Below, one piece after another: positions 1 to 6,123 of a DNA stretch of 6,123 nucleotides. The DNA comes from Bacillota bacterium. Lineage in GTDB: Bacteria > Bacillota_E > Sulfobacillia > Sulfobacillales > Sulfobacillaceae. The stretch is taken from the NCBI GenBank assembly GCA_021802225.1, contig JAKAAS010000126.1, positions 1-6,123 of the forward strand. The letters run 5' to 3'. The translations under genes were made by a program, and so were the position numbers. The notes under the pieces were generated by a model. The model was not told the DNA's origin. It did no database searches and worked only from the letters and a program-made list of their open reading frames with translations. Each line of letters starts with the position of its first letter. Within the stretch, counting starts at the first letter, position 1.

Positions 1-2221
1 GCAGAATGGCGATGCGCACGGCTGGAGTGCCCGTGTAAAAAAGGCTGGCATCAAAGCCATAGAACAAGTCCCGGAGAATTTCCAGCTTCTCGTTCATGAC
101 CGCCAAGGCGGCCTCCTGGTTGATGGCGGTGGGCCCTTTACCGCCGTTCTGCACGTAGGTGGCTAACGCCTTCTGCAGTTCATGCGCTAAGCCCAGATAA
201 TCCACCACCAACCCGCCGGGCTTATCCCGAAACACGCGGTTGACTCGTGCAATGGCTTGCATGAGGGAGTGGCCTTTCATCGGTTTGTCGATGTACATGG
301 TGTGCAGCGGCGGCACATCAAAACCCGTCAGCCACATATCCCGCACGATGACCAATTGCAACGGGTCTTCCGGGTCTTTGAACCGTTTCTCAATGGCTCG
401 CCGGGCGGCCTTGGACCGAATATGCTGCTGCCACCCCTGGGGGTCTTTGGCACTGCCCGTCATGACTACCTTGAGCTGTCCCGTCTGATCATCCCCGCTC
501 ACCCAGTCGGGACGCAACTGGCCCAAGGCGTCATAGAGGCCCACCGCAATGCGGCGGCTCATGGTGACAATCATGCCCTTGCCGGGCATGACGGCCTGCC
601 GTTCGGAAAAATGTCGCACGATGTCGCGGGCGATCTGTTGGGTGCGCTTTTCCGTCCCCACCAGCGCTTCTAAGGCCGCCCATTTGGTCTTCAGTCGCTC
701 CTTGTTTTCGACCTCCTCGCCTTCGGTCACTTCCTCAAAGTCGTCATCCAAGTGAGGCCGTTCCGAATCGAGGAGCTCTAGTTTCGCGAGACGCGCCTCA
801 TAGTAAATGGGCACCGTGGCGTGGTCCTCCACAGCTTGCTGCATATCGTAAATGCTCAGGTACTCCCCAAACACACTGCGGGTGCTGCGGTCCGTTAGGT
901 CCACCGGTGTTCCGGTAAATCCAATGAACGACGCCGCAGGCAAGGCTTGCCGCATGAAATGCGCCAGCCCATCTTGGAAGTCATACTGGCTGCGGTGTGC
1001 TTCATCGGCCATCACGACAATATTATGACGGTCGGACAGGAGAGGATGGCGCTCTTCGGACCCTTCCGGCAAGAATTTTTGCAGGGTGGTGAAGATGATG
1101 CCCCCCGACGCGACGCGGAGTAACGCCCGCAAATGGCGGCGGTTCTCCGCTTGCACCGGGGTTTGCCGGAAGAGGGCCTGACAGCGGGCAAATACTCCAA
1201 ATAATTGATCATCCAAATCGTTGCGGTCCGTAATAACTACGAGGGTCGGATTGGCCAAGGCCGGATGCTGGATAATCTGCCCCGCATAAAACGCCATGGT
1301 GAGGCTTTTGCCCGACCCTTGCGTATGCCACACCACCCCGATACGCCGGTCGCCTTCGGGACTGACGGCCCGGACGGTGGCCGCCACGGCGCTCTTGACG
1401 GCGTGATATTGGTGGTAACCGGCCAGTTTCTTCGCTACATCTCCCTGATCATTTTCAAAGACAATGTATCCACGGAGATAGTCTAAGAGAGTGGCCGGAG
1501 GGAAGAGGCCCTCCAACATCACCACATACTCCGGCATCGTCGCAGGGGCGAGAGTCTCTCCCTCAAGGGTTTTCCACGGCAGGAACCATTCAATATGCGC
1601 CGTAAGCGAACCAAACCGGGCCACAAGGCCATCGGAGGCCACCAGGAGTTCGTTATAAGTAAAGAGCGTGGGGTATTCGGCTTTGTAGGTCTGCAGTTGC
1701 TGGAAGGCTTCCTCTGTCGTGGCTTGCGGGTCCGCCGGATTTTTCAGTTCAAAGACTGCAATGGGCAGGCCGTTGAGGAAGAGGACCAAGTCTGGGCGCC
1801 GGGTCGGCTTGCCCGTCTCCGCGATGGTGAACTGGTTGACGACGAGCCAATCGTTGGCCCACGGATCGTCCCAATCCACGAGTCGGGCAAAGTCGGTGGT
1901 AATATGACCATCCGGGGCCAGATACTCCACGGGCACTCCCTCGATGAGGAAGGTATGAAAGGATTGATTGCTGGCCACCAGTCCCGGATTGTCGGGATAC
2001 AGGACCCGGCGCAGCACATCCTGCAGGTTATCCTCAGACAATGCGGGGTTCAACTGCCGGAGCGTCCCGACGAGACGCTGGTGCAAGACCACCTCCGAGT
2101 AGGACGTGCGCTCGGCCCCCGGTTGTTCCGGAGCGATATCCGGCCCATAGTGCCAGATATAGCCCAACCGCTGCAACTGTTCGATCACTGCTTCCTCTAA
2201 GTCGCTCTCATACAGCGCCAC
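1..2221 (-). CDS. hsdR: HsdR, type I restriction endonuclease R subunit (3' end beyond window)
   Basis: This is the motor and nuclease subunit of a type I RM enzyme. It binds the HsdM2-HsdS core, translocates DNA using ATP and cuts unmethylated DNA. I translated all 740 codons by hand and found no stop or frameshift. The N-terminal nuclease domain shows D144 (RRPDLVLF), then E158-x-K160 (FELK), the PD-(D/E)XK signature. The SF2 helicase motor follows: Walker A GSGKS 302-306, TDRNDLDDQ 331-339, DEAH 406-409, GFTGTP 434-439, LTGFDVP 631-637 and QAIARVNR 655-662. An acidic stretch near residues 485-505 is usual for HsdR. The start is GTG at 2221, because the in-frame codon two upstream is the TAA of the preceding gene and a GAGGAGG lies 8 nt upstream. 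HsdR proteins are commonly about 1000 residues or more, so the C-terminal helical, HsdM-binding part should lie left of base 1. It is the last visible gene of the operon. The identification is secure; activity depends on the unseen end. Confidence 0.97.
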   Translation of the reverse strand, partial: MALYESDLEEAVIEQLQRLGYIWHYGPDIAPEQPGAERTSYSEVVLHQRLVGTLRQLNPALSEDNLQDVLRRVLYPDNPGLVASNQSFHTFLIEGVPVEYLAPDGHITTDFARLVDWDDPWANDWLVVNQFTIAETGKPTRRPDLVLFLNGLPIAVFELKNPADPQATTEEAFQQLQTYKAEYPTLFTYNELLVASDGLVARFGSLTAHIEWFLPWKTLEGETLAPATMPEYVVMLEGLFPPATLLDYLRGYIVFENDQGDVAKKLAGYHQYHAVKSAVAATVRAVSPEGDRRIGVVWHTQGSGKSLTMAFYAGQIIQHPALANPTLVVITDRNDLDDQLFGVFARCQALFRQTPVQAENRRHLRALLRVASGGIIFTTLQKFLPEGSEERHPLLSDRHNIVVMADEAHRSQYDFQDGLAHFMRQALPAASFIGFTGTPVDLTDRSTRSVFGEYLSIYDMQQAVEDHATVPIYYEARLAKLELLDSERPHLDDDFEEVTEGEEVENKERLKTKWAALEALVGTEKRTQQIARDIVRHFSERQAVMPGKGMIVTMSRRIAVGLYDALGQLRPDWVSGDDQTGQLKVVMTGSAKDPQGWQQHIRSKAARRAIEKRFKDPEDPLQLVIVRDMWLTGFDVPPLHTMYIDKPMKGHSLMQAIARVNRVFRDKPGGLVVDYLGLAHELQKALATYVQNGGKGPTAINQEAALAVMNEKLEILRDLFYGFDASLFYTGTPAVRIAIL

Positions 2222-2224
2222 GGG

Positions 2225-3217
2225 TTAAGCCTCCTCGTCCTCATCGGGTCCGACAGGCGCCGACGCCGCCACTTGCCGCACCCGCTGGTGAAAGGTGCGG
2301 TAAAATGGTTCCAGTTGCTTCCGCAGCCAAGCATGCTGAGCGGGCCAGTCCCCGCGTTGCGTCGGATCGGCCGCCCGACTCACCATAATCTGACAGGATT
2401 TACGATTCGGCAATTCCCGCCATTCCAGGGGTTCGTGAATTGCCGCGGCAATCGCTGGCTCGTCCTGGTGCAGTTGTTGAAAGTCGGCTTTCGCGTGGGC
2501 GCCTTTGATATTCAACAGCACGCGCATAACGTTCTTGCGGGTATCGATGTTCGCACTCAGGTTGAAGTCGCTATGACCGATATGATAGTCGGCCCAGTGT
2601 TGCGGATAGGGTTTTTGGGGCTTGATAATCTTAGAATGCGCCAGCAAGTCGTCCCGAAAGGCTGTCCAATAGGCCAGTTGCAACGCCTGGGTTTCGGTCA
2701 AATTGTCAAACGGAATTTGCCGGGCGGCTGCGGTCACTGTACGGGACCAGTCGTTCGGACGGGAGACGAGATTAAACTTGGGAGCCGGCTCCGAAGTGCC
2801 AATGCGCCACAATTCCACTTCCAGACCAAAAAACTGAAACTGTTCTTCCGTAATCTTATTCAACCAGTCCAGCGCGGCCCGATGCTCTTCCGTAAAGTGT
2901 TCCGCTACCCACACAATAGTGACGGCATCCAGGCCTGCCGCATAGGTGAGCACCTGTCCCAAGTGGGCATGGTCCGTGCGTTCGAGTTGGTTTTCAATCA
3001 ACACCCAATGGTCCGTACTGACATCTTTAGCCAAAATATCGGCCTTAAAGGGACCCACTGCTTGTTCTTGGGCTTCTAAGACCAACTCTAATCCCAGGGT
3101 ATCTCCAAGAAGGGCAAAATTGAGGTCCTGAGCGAGCCACGGGGTAAAGTCTCCGGCTTCGTGTGGCCAAATATCCCGCAGAGCGACCGTCTCTAACCGT
3201 CCGAGATTAGGCGTCAT
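2225..3217 (-). CDS. DUF4268-family protein with predicted PD-(D/E)XK-type nuclease domain, inside the RM operon
   Basis: The protein has 330 residues and no signal peptide or membrane segment, so it is probably cytoplasmic. I recognise the DUF4268 family from memory of its conserved blocks, not from a search. The N-terminal half (about 10-140) looks like a PD-(D/E)XK fold: a helix with E20 (WPHEAGDF), strands carrying D60 (FKADILA) and E75-N76-Q77 (VLIENQ), then a helix with Q88-x3-Y92 (LGQVLTY). Gln at Q77 replaces the classical Lys. The C-terminal half (about 175-315) is the DUF4268 region proper, with SANIDTRKN, EPLEWRELP and a Trp-rich end. The last residues (DEDEEA) are acidic, partly because they encode the hsdR ribosome binding site. 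The ATG at 3217 lies 9 nt from AGGAGG and overlaps the hsdS end by 11 nt. Its position between hsdS and hsdR suggests a role in the RM system, as an accessory nuclease or modulator. Catalysis and function are inferred. Confidence 0.85.
   Translation of the reverse strand: MTPNLGRLETVALRDIWPHEAGDFTPWLAQDLNFALLGDTLGLELVLEAQEQAVGPFKADILAKDVSTDHWVLIENQLERTDHAHLGQVLTYAAGLDAVTIVWVAEHFTEEHRAALDWLNKITEEQFQFFGLEVELWRIGTSEPAPKFNLVSRPNDWSRTVTAAARQIPFDNLTETQALQLAYWTAFRDDLLAHSKIIKPQKPYPQHWADYHIGHSDFNLSANIDTRKNVMRVLLNIKGAHAKADFQQLHQDEPAIAAAIHEPLEWRELPNRKSCQIMVSRAADPTQRGDWPAQHAWLRKQLEPFYRTFHQRVRQVAASAPVGPDEDEEA
2230..2236 (-). promoter_or_regulatory. Ribosome binding site of hsdR, inside the DUF4268 gene
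   Basis: GAGGAGG on the minus strand ends 8 nt before the GTG at 2221. It decides the hsdR start, since there is no ATG nearby in frame. It is encoded by the Glu-Glu-Ala codons at the end of the DUF4268 gene, which explains part of that protein's acidic tail. Confidence 0.85.
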
Positions 3218-4499
3218 GGAGCGTTACCTCCTGGGCGTCAACGTTTTCGGCATCCACCGGCACCCGTAGCTCACCCGAAAGGAGTTTTGGTAAAAGAGCA
3301 TCCCTTATACTTTCTAATGTTCGATGTTGCCGAGCGTTTATCTCCATTAATTCTTTTAATGGACGAACAGTCCTGTCGAATACTTGAATTGCTTCCACAT
3401 TTGGTACAACACCCTTTTCCATGTAGGCCATGTTTCGGTTCAATCCGGGTATGGCGGAGTCCGAATTAAGACTCGAAAAAGCGAAGGTTCTTAGCCAGTA
3501 AAATATAAAGTGCATTGATTTTACTGGGAGGGTTGGCTCAACATAGAAAGTAGTGTCAATAGGGAAGAAATCACTCGAAGACCACGTGACAGTTCCCGGA
3601 TTGCCCTTTCTACCGACAATTATACCAGGCCCCTTGACAAGTGCTTGGTTGTGTAGACCGATCTGACCATTTGAACCATATACCGGAATTTCCCCGCAAC
3701 GGCGGAGCTCTGCCTTAAGGGACTTACCGTATTCAAAACGACAGACATCGCTCACATTTTGGACAGACCACCCCGCCGGAATCAATCCCAACTCACTCTC
3801 CTCAAAATCATCCGGAAATAAGGCGGCGGTATCCGCATCCATGCCGAAGGGCTGACGGCCTTCCTTTTTGGCCCAGACGGGATCAAAGTCGACAAACCAC
3901 GACTGAAACAACGCTTGAGCCATCTTTTCTAAGGTATGGTTCATCTGCCGATTCAGTTCGATTTTGTCATCAAGGGCGCCGAGAATAGAGGCAATGGCGC
4001 GTTGTTCGGCGACATCTTTAGGTGCTTGAACGATTAAGGATTCAATCATTGCTTTTGTGAGAGCCGGCCGTGTCGCGCCGGATCCCGCCAATAACAACAG
4101 CTTAGCCTGAACGTCTGGACTGATAAGATAATACCGTAAAAATTTTGGATCTAATTTGTTAGACTCAGGCCGGATAATTGCGACATGTTGATTTACACGG
4201 GCTGGTAGAATTTTCGGGTCCACTTGGCAACAACGGGCGACCGAGTCACCGGTAATATTTAGCAGTATATCGCCTCGCATAACCTCGACATTTCTTAGTT
4301 GGTGGGCGTGGGACTTGTCAATGAATACTAAGCCCTCGCAGTGAAAACCTCCATTATAAACGTTCTGACTACGGATAAGCGCACAAGGGCCATCCTTAAA
4401 ATAAACATGGTTGCCTCCCCTAGGTGTTGCTCCGCTACCTATTTTGGCGCAAACAGACCCTAGTTGGACAAATTCGAAATCTGATCCCTCACTGACCAT
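3207..4499 (-). CDS. hsdS: HsdS, type I RM specificity subunit
   Basis: HsdS sets the DNA target for both methylation and restriction. At 430 residues it has the usual full length and the usual two-repeat layout. Target-recognition domain 1 spans about 8-160 ([10 protein letters not shown] 20-29, [13 protein letters not shown] 40-52, [10 protein letters not shown] 103-112). Conserved helical spacer 1 spans about 163-208 ([19 protein letters not shown], then [12 protein letters not shown]). Domain 2 spans about 238-378 ([49 protein letters not shown]). Spacer 2 spans about 380-412 ([21 protein letters not shown]). Two intact domains predict a bipartite asymmetric target, which cannot be read from sequence alone. 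The ATG at 4499 sits 9 nt from GGAGG and overlaps the hsdM stop by 11 nt, implying coupled translation with hsdM. Both recognition domains are more AT-rich than the rest of the window, as expected for exchanged specificity cassettes. No truncation or inverted repeats for phase variation are visible. Confidence 0.97.
   Translation of the reverse strand: MVSEGSDFEFVQLGSVCAKIGSGATPRGGNHVYFKDGPCALIRSQNVYNGGFHCEGLVFIDKSHAHQLRNVEVMRGDILLNITGDSVARCCQVDPKILPARVNQHVAIIRPESNKLDPKFLRYYLISPDVQAKLLLLAGSGATRPALTKAMIESLIVQAPKDVAEQRAIASILGALDDKIELNRQMNHTLEKMAQALFQSWFVDFDPVWAKKEGRQPFGMDADTAALFPDDFEESELGLIPAGWSVQNVSDVCRFEYGKSLKAELRRCGEIPVYGSNGQIGLHNQALVKGPGIIVGRKGNPGTVTWSSSDFFPIDTTFYVEPTLPVKSMHFIFYWLRTFAFSSLNSDSAIPGLNRNMAYMEKGVVPNVEAIQVFDRTVRPLKELMEINARQHRTLESIRDALLPKLLSGELRVPVDAENVDAQEVTLHDA
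3226..3232 (-). promoter_or_regulatory. Ribosome binding site of the DUF4268 gene, inside hsdS
   Basis: AGGAGGT on the minus strand is a near-perfect match to the anti-Shine-Dalgarno consensus. Eight nt separate it from the ATG at 3217, or nine counting from AGGAGG. It sits within the last codons of hsdS (Gln-Glu-Val of its VTLHDA tail region). Its strength suggests the DUF4268 protein is made in substantial amounts and not merely by leaky reinitiation. Confidence 0.85.
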
Positions 4500-6039
4500 A
4501 TCCCAAATCCTCCAACCTTGACGTAATCATTGAATCCAATCGCCGTGCCTCATATTGTTGCTTTCTTAGTTGAGCCAGTAGCCGTTCGACCTTTTCCTCA
4601 AACGGCTCCCCATCCTCTTCAACATCCTCCGCCCCGACATACCGTCCTGGCGTCAGAATATAGCCATGTTGCGAAATCTCTGCAGTGGGCACTGCTTTAC
4701 AGAATCCTGGCACGTCTGCATAGACAACCGCCTCTGGGTCACCTCGCCACGCATGGTAAGTTCCCGCAATCTGCGCAATGTCTTCCTCTGACAAGTCCCG
4801 ATGCGTGCGATCCTCCATATGTCCGATTTTACGAGCATCAATGAAGAGGGTTTCTCCCCGTCGATCCCGAAGGCGGTGATTCCGTTTATCACGCGCGAGA
4901 AACCATAGGCTCACAGGAATTTGTGTGTTGTAGAAAAGTTGGCCTGGCATTGAGACAATACAGTCGACTAAATCCGCGTCCACGATATTCTGGCGAATGT
5001 CGCCCTCGCCAGATTGATTGCTAGATAATGAACCGTTGGCAAGCACAAACCCTGCCGTGCCGGTTGGCGCGAGATGATGAATAAAGAGTTGGACCCAGGC
5101 AAAGTTCGCATTGCTCATAGGAGGTGTACCATACTTCCAGCGGACGTCCTCGCGGAGACGGTCCCCGCCCCAATCACTATCGTTAAAGGGAGGATTCGCC
5201 AGCACATAATCCGCTTTCAGGCTGGGATGCAAGTCGTGATGAAAGCTATCGGCATTCTCGGAGCCGAGATTCGCATCAATCCCGCGAATGGCAAGGTTCA
5301 TTTGGGCCAGACGCCACGTGGTAAAGTTCGACTCTTGCCCGTAGATAGCAATGTCTCCGAGCCGACCTTGATGTTCGGTGACAAACCGCTCGCTTTGCAC
5401 AAACATTCCGCCCGACCCACAACAGGGATCGAACACGCGGCCGTGATAGGGCGCAAGCATCGCCACCAGCACTTTGACAATGGAACGGGGCGTATAGAAC
5501 TGCCCGGCATTCTTCCCTTCAGCTAAGGCGAACTTGCCCAAGAAGTATTCATACACGCGACCCAAGATATCTTGGCTACGGCTCTCCTTGTCCCCCATGC
5601 CAATGGTCCCGACCAGGTCAATGAGCTCTCCTAACCGCTGCTTATCCAACCCCACCCGGTTAAAGTCCTTGGGCAACACGCCTTTGAGTTTCGGGTTCGC
5701 CTTTTCAATGGCAATCATCGCGTCATCAATCAATTTGCCAATGGTGGGCTGTTTCGCTTGCGCTTGTAACGACGTCCAGCGCGCCTCGACGGGTACCCAA
5801 AAGATATTGTCGGCTTGATACTCATCCGAGTCTTCTGGATCATAGCCCTCGTCCACTTTGGTGAGTAATTCCGCGTGGCGTTCCTCAAAGGCATCCGAAA
5901 TATATTTCAGGAAGATGAGCCCCAACACCACATGTTTGTACTCGGCGGCGTCCATGTTATTGCGCAGCTTGTCGGCCGCCAGCCACAATTTCTCTTCAAA
6001 TCCAATATTCGCGCCGTTATTCGTTGTGCTGCGTGCCAT
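4489..6039 (-). CDS. hsdM: HsdM, type I RM DNA N6-adenine methyltransferase subunit
   Basis: HsdM is the methyltransferase subunit. Two copies bind one HsdS and transfer a methyl group from S-adenosylmethionine to adenine N6, protecting the host target and forming the platform for HsdR. The length of 516 residues is typical. The HsdM N-terminal helical domain covers about 12-150 ([17 protein letters not shown], then [15 protein letters not shown]). The catalytic domain follows with GQFYTPR 179-185, the SAM-binding [11 protein letters not shown] 203-213, YGQE 233-236 and the catalytic NPPF 282-285, the order expected of a gamma-class amino-methyltransferase. The C-terminus (about 480-512) is charged and probably helical, the part expected to contact HsdS. 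The ATG at 6039 is the furthest-upstream start possible because the codon just before it is an in-frame TGA (6042-6040). AGGAG lies 10 nt upstream. It is the first gene of the visible operon and overlaps hsdS by 11 nt. All key motifs are intact, so it is probably active. Confidence 0.98.
   Translation of the reverse strand: MARSTTNNGANIGFEEKLWLAADKLRNNMDAAEYKHVVLGLIFLKYISDAFEERHAELLTKVDEGYDPEDSDEYQADNIFWVPVEARWTSLQAQAKQPTIGKLIDDAMIAIEKANPKLKGVLPKDFNRVGLDKQRLGELIDLVGTIGMGDKESRSQDILGRVYEYFLGKFALAEGKNAGQFYTPRSIVKVLVAMLAPYHGRVFDPCCGSGGMFVQSERFVTEHQGRLGDIAIYGQESNFTTWRLAQMNLAIRGIDANLGSENADSFHHDLHPSLKADYVLANPPFNDSDWGGDRLREDVRWKYGTPPMSNANFAWVQLFIHHLAPTGTAGFVLANGSLSSNQSGEGDIRQNIVDADLVDCIVSMPGQLFYNTQIPVSLWFLARDKRNHRLRDRRGETLFIDARKIGHMEDRTHRDLSEEDIAQIAGTYHAWRGDPEAVVYADVPGFCKAVPTAEISQHGYILTPGRYVGAEDVEEDGEPFEEKVERLLAQLRKQQYEARRLDSMITSRLEDLGYGQ
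4509..4513 (-). promoter_or_regulatory. Ribosome binding site of hsdS, inside hsdM
   Basis: GGAGG on the minus strand lies 9 nt before the hsdS ATG. It is embedded in the last codons of hsdM (the Leu-Glu-Asp of its DLGYGQ tail region), so ribosomes finishing hsdM pass directly over it. This supports the overlapping hsdS start at 4499. Confidence 0.8.
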
Positions 6040-6049
6040 TCACGGGTCA

Positions 6050-6054
6050 CTCCT
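6050..6054 (-). promoter_or_regulatory. Ribosome binding site of hsdM
   Basis: Read on the minus strand this is AGGAG, 10 nt before the ATG at 6039. Together with the in-frame TGA directly before the ATG it fixes the hsdM start. A GTG four bases upstream of the ATG is out of frame. Confidence 0.75.
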
Positions 6055-6071
6055 ACCAGTTTATTACTCTC

Positions 6072-6103
6072 AGTATACCGTCTTGCAGGAGGCCACGTAT
6101 CAA
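6072..6103 (-). promoter_or_regulatory. Possible sigma70-type promoter of the hsdM operon
   Basis: On the minus strand a TTGATA (6103-6098) resembles a -35 box and TATACT (6077-6072) closely matches a -10 box. The spacer is 20 nt, longer than the preferred 16-18, so the promoter would be weak or need help from a regulator. There is no TG extension before the -10. Transcription would begin near 6065, giving a leader of roughly 25 nt that contains the AGGAG. The true promoter could also lie beyond the window. Confidence 0.35.
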
Positions 6104-6116
6104 TCAGGGGCTGATT
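6102..6116. repeat. Short inverted repeat upstream of hsdM (possible operator)
   Basis: AATCAG and CTGATT form a perfect 6-bp inverted repeat around GGG. A second, overlapping pair CTGA...TCAG (6111-6114 and 6120-6123) follows at the window edge. The left arm overlaps the putative -35 box, a position suited to an operator. On the plus strand a T-rich stretch follows the stem, so a terminator for a rightward gene is a weaker alternative. The stem is too short to be persuasive alone. Confidence 0.3.
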
Positions 6117-6123
6117 TTGTCAG

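Noticed and set aside
1595..2200. Plus-strand open frame (201 codons) opposite the HsdR nuclease domain
   Set aside because: It is antisense to the PD-(D/E)XK region of hsdR, whose motifs are intact, and has no recognisable domain of its own. I treat it as a shadow.
1..2221. Possibility that hsdR is a broken gene because no complete frame is visible
   Set aside because: Translation from 2221 to base 2 is open for 740 codons with all expected nuclease and helicase motifs in order. It is only cut by the window edge.
2273..3079. Long plus-strand open frame (268 codons) opposite the DUF4268 gene
   Set aside because: It lies wholly antisense to a gene with clear family motifs and a strong ribosome site. 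Its translation is rich in odd residue runs and shows no recognisable domain. Such frames are common opposite GC-rich genes.
5074..5526. Plus-strand open frame (150 codons) opposite the HsdM catalytic domain
   Set aside because: It is antisense to the SAM-binding and NPPF motifs of hsdM and has no motif of its own.
6087..6092. Plus-strand AGGAGG that could serve a rightward gene
   Set aside because: No ATG, GTG or TTG follows at a workable distance (bases 6093-6108), so it is probably chance.
1..6123. CRISPR arrays, tRNA or rRNA genes, insertion sequence ends, toxin-antitoxin pairs
   Set aside because: No spaced direct repeats, cloverleaf sequence or transposase motif was seen, and almost the whole window is accounted for by four minus-strand genes.

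Overview
The window holds one type I restriction-modification (RM) locus, read entirely from the minus strand. In transcription order (right to left) it contains hsdM (6039-4489), hsdS (4499-3207), a gene for a DUF4268-family protein with a predicted PD-(D/E)XK-type nuclease fold (3217-2225), and hsdR (2221 to base 1, cut by the window edge). No gene is supported on the plus strand. Long plus-strand frames exist but are antisense shadows of these four genes.

The source is probably a bacterium. G+C is mixed, roughly in the mid-50s by eye. Every gene start has a strong Shine-Dalgarno site (GGAGG/AGGAGG type), which fits many bacteria including Firmicutes-like lineages, but the sequence does not settle the taxon. 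RM loci move horizontally, so this region is a poor guide to its host.

Layout: bases 6040-6123 are the only non-coding stretch. They hold the hsdM ribosome binding site, a possible promoter and a short perfect inverted repeat overlapping the putative -35 box. After that the operon is packed tightly. hsdM and hsdS overlap by 11 nt, hsdS and the DUF4268 gene overlap by 11 nt, and only 3 nt separate the DUF4268 stop from the GTG start of hsdR. The DUF4268 gene and hsdR are in the same reading frame, separated by one TAA and one CCC codon.

Function: HsdM and HsdS are expected to form the M2S methyltransferase, which makes N6-methyladenine at a bipartite target set by the two target-recognition domains of HsdS. 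HsdR adds ATP-dependent DNA translocation and cleavage of unmethylated DNA. The part worth attention is the DUF4268 protein inserted between hsdS and hsdR. It carries a candidate D...E-x-Q active site and a downstream Q-x3-Y pair, and it is translationally packed into the operon. It may be an accessory nuclease or modulator of the system. This is inference: neither DUF4268 nor type I RM is new, and I see no clearly undescribed system here.
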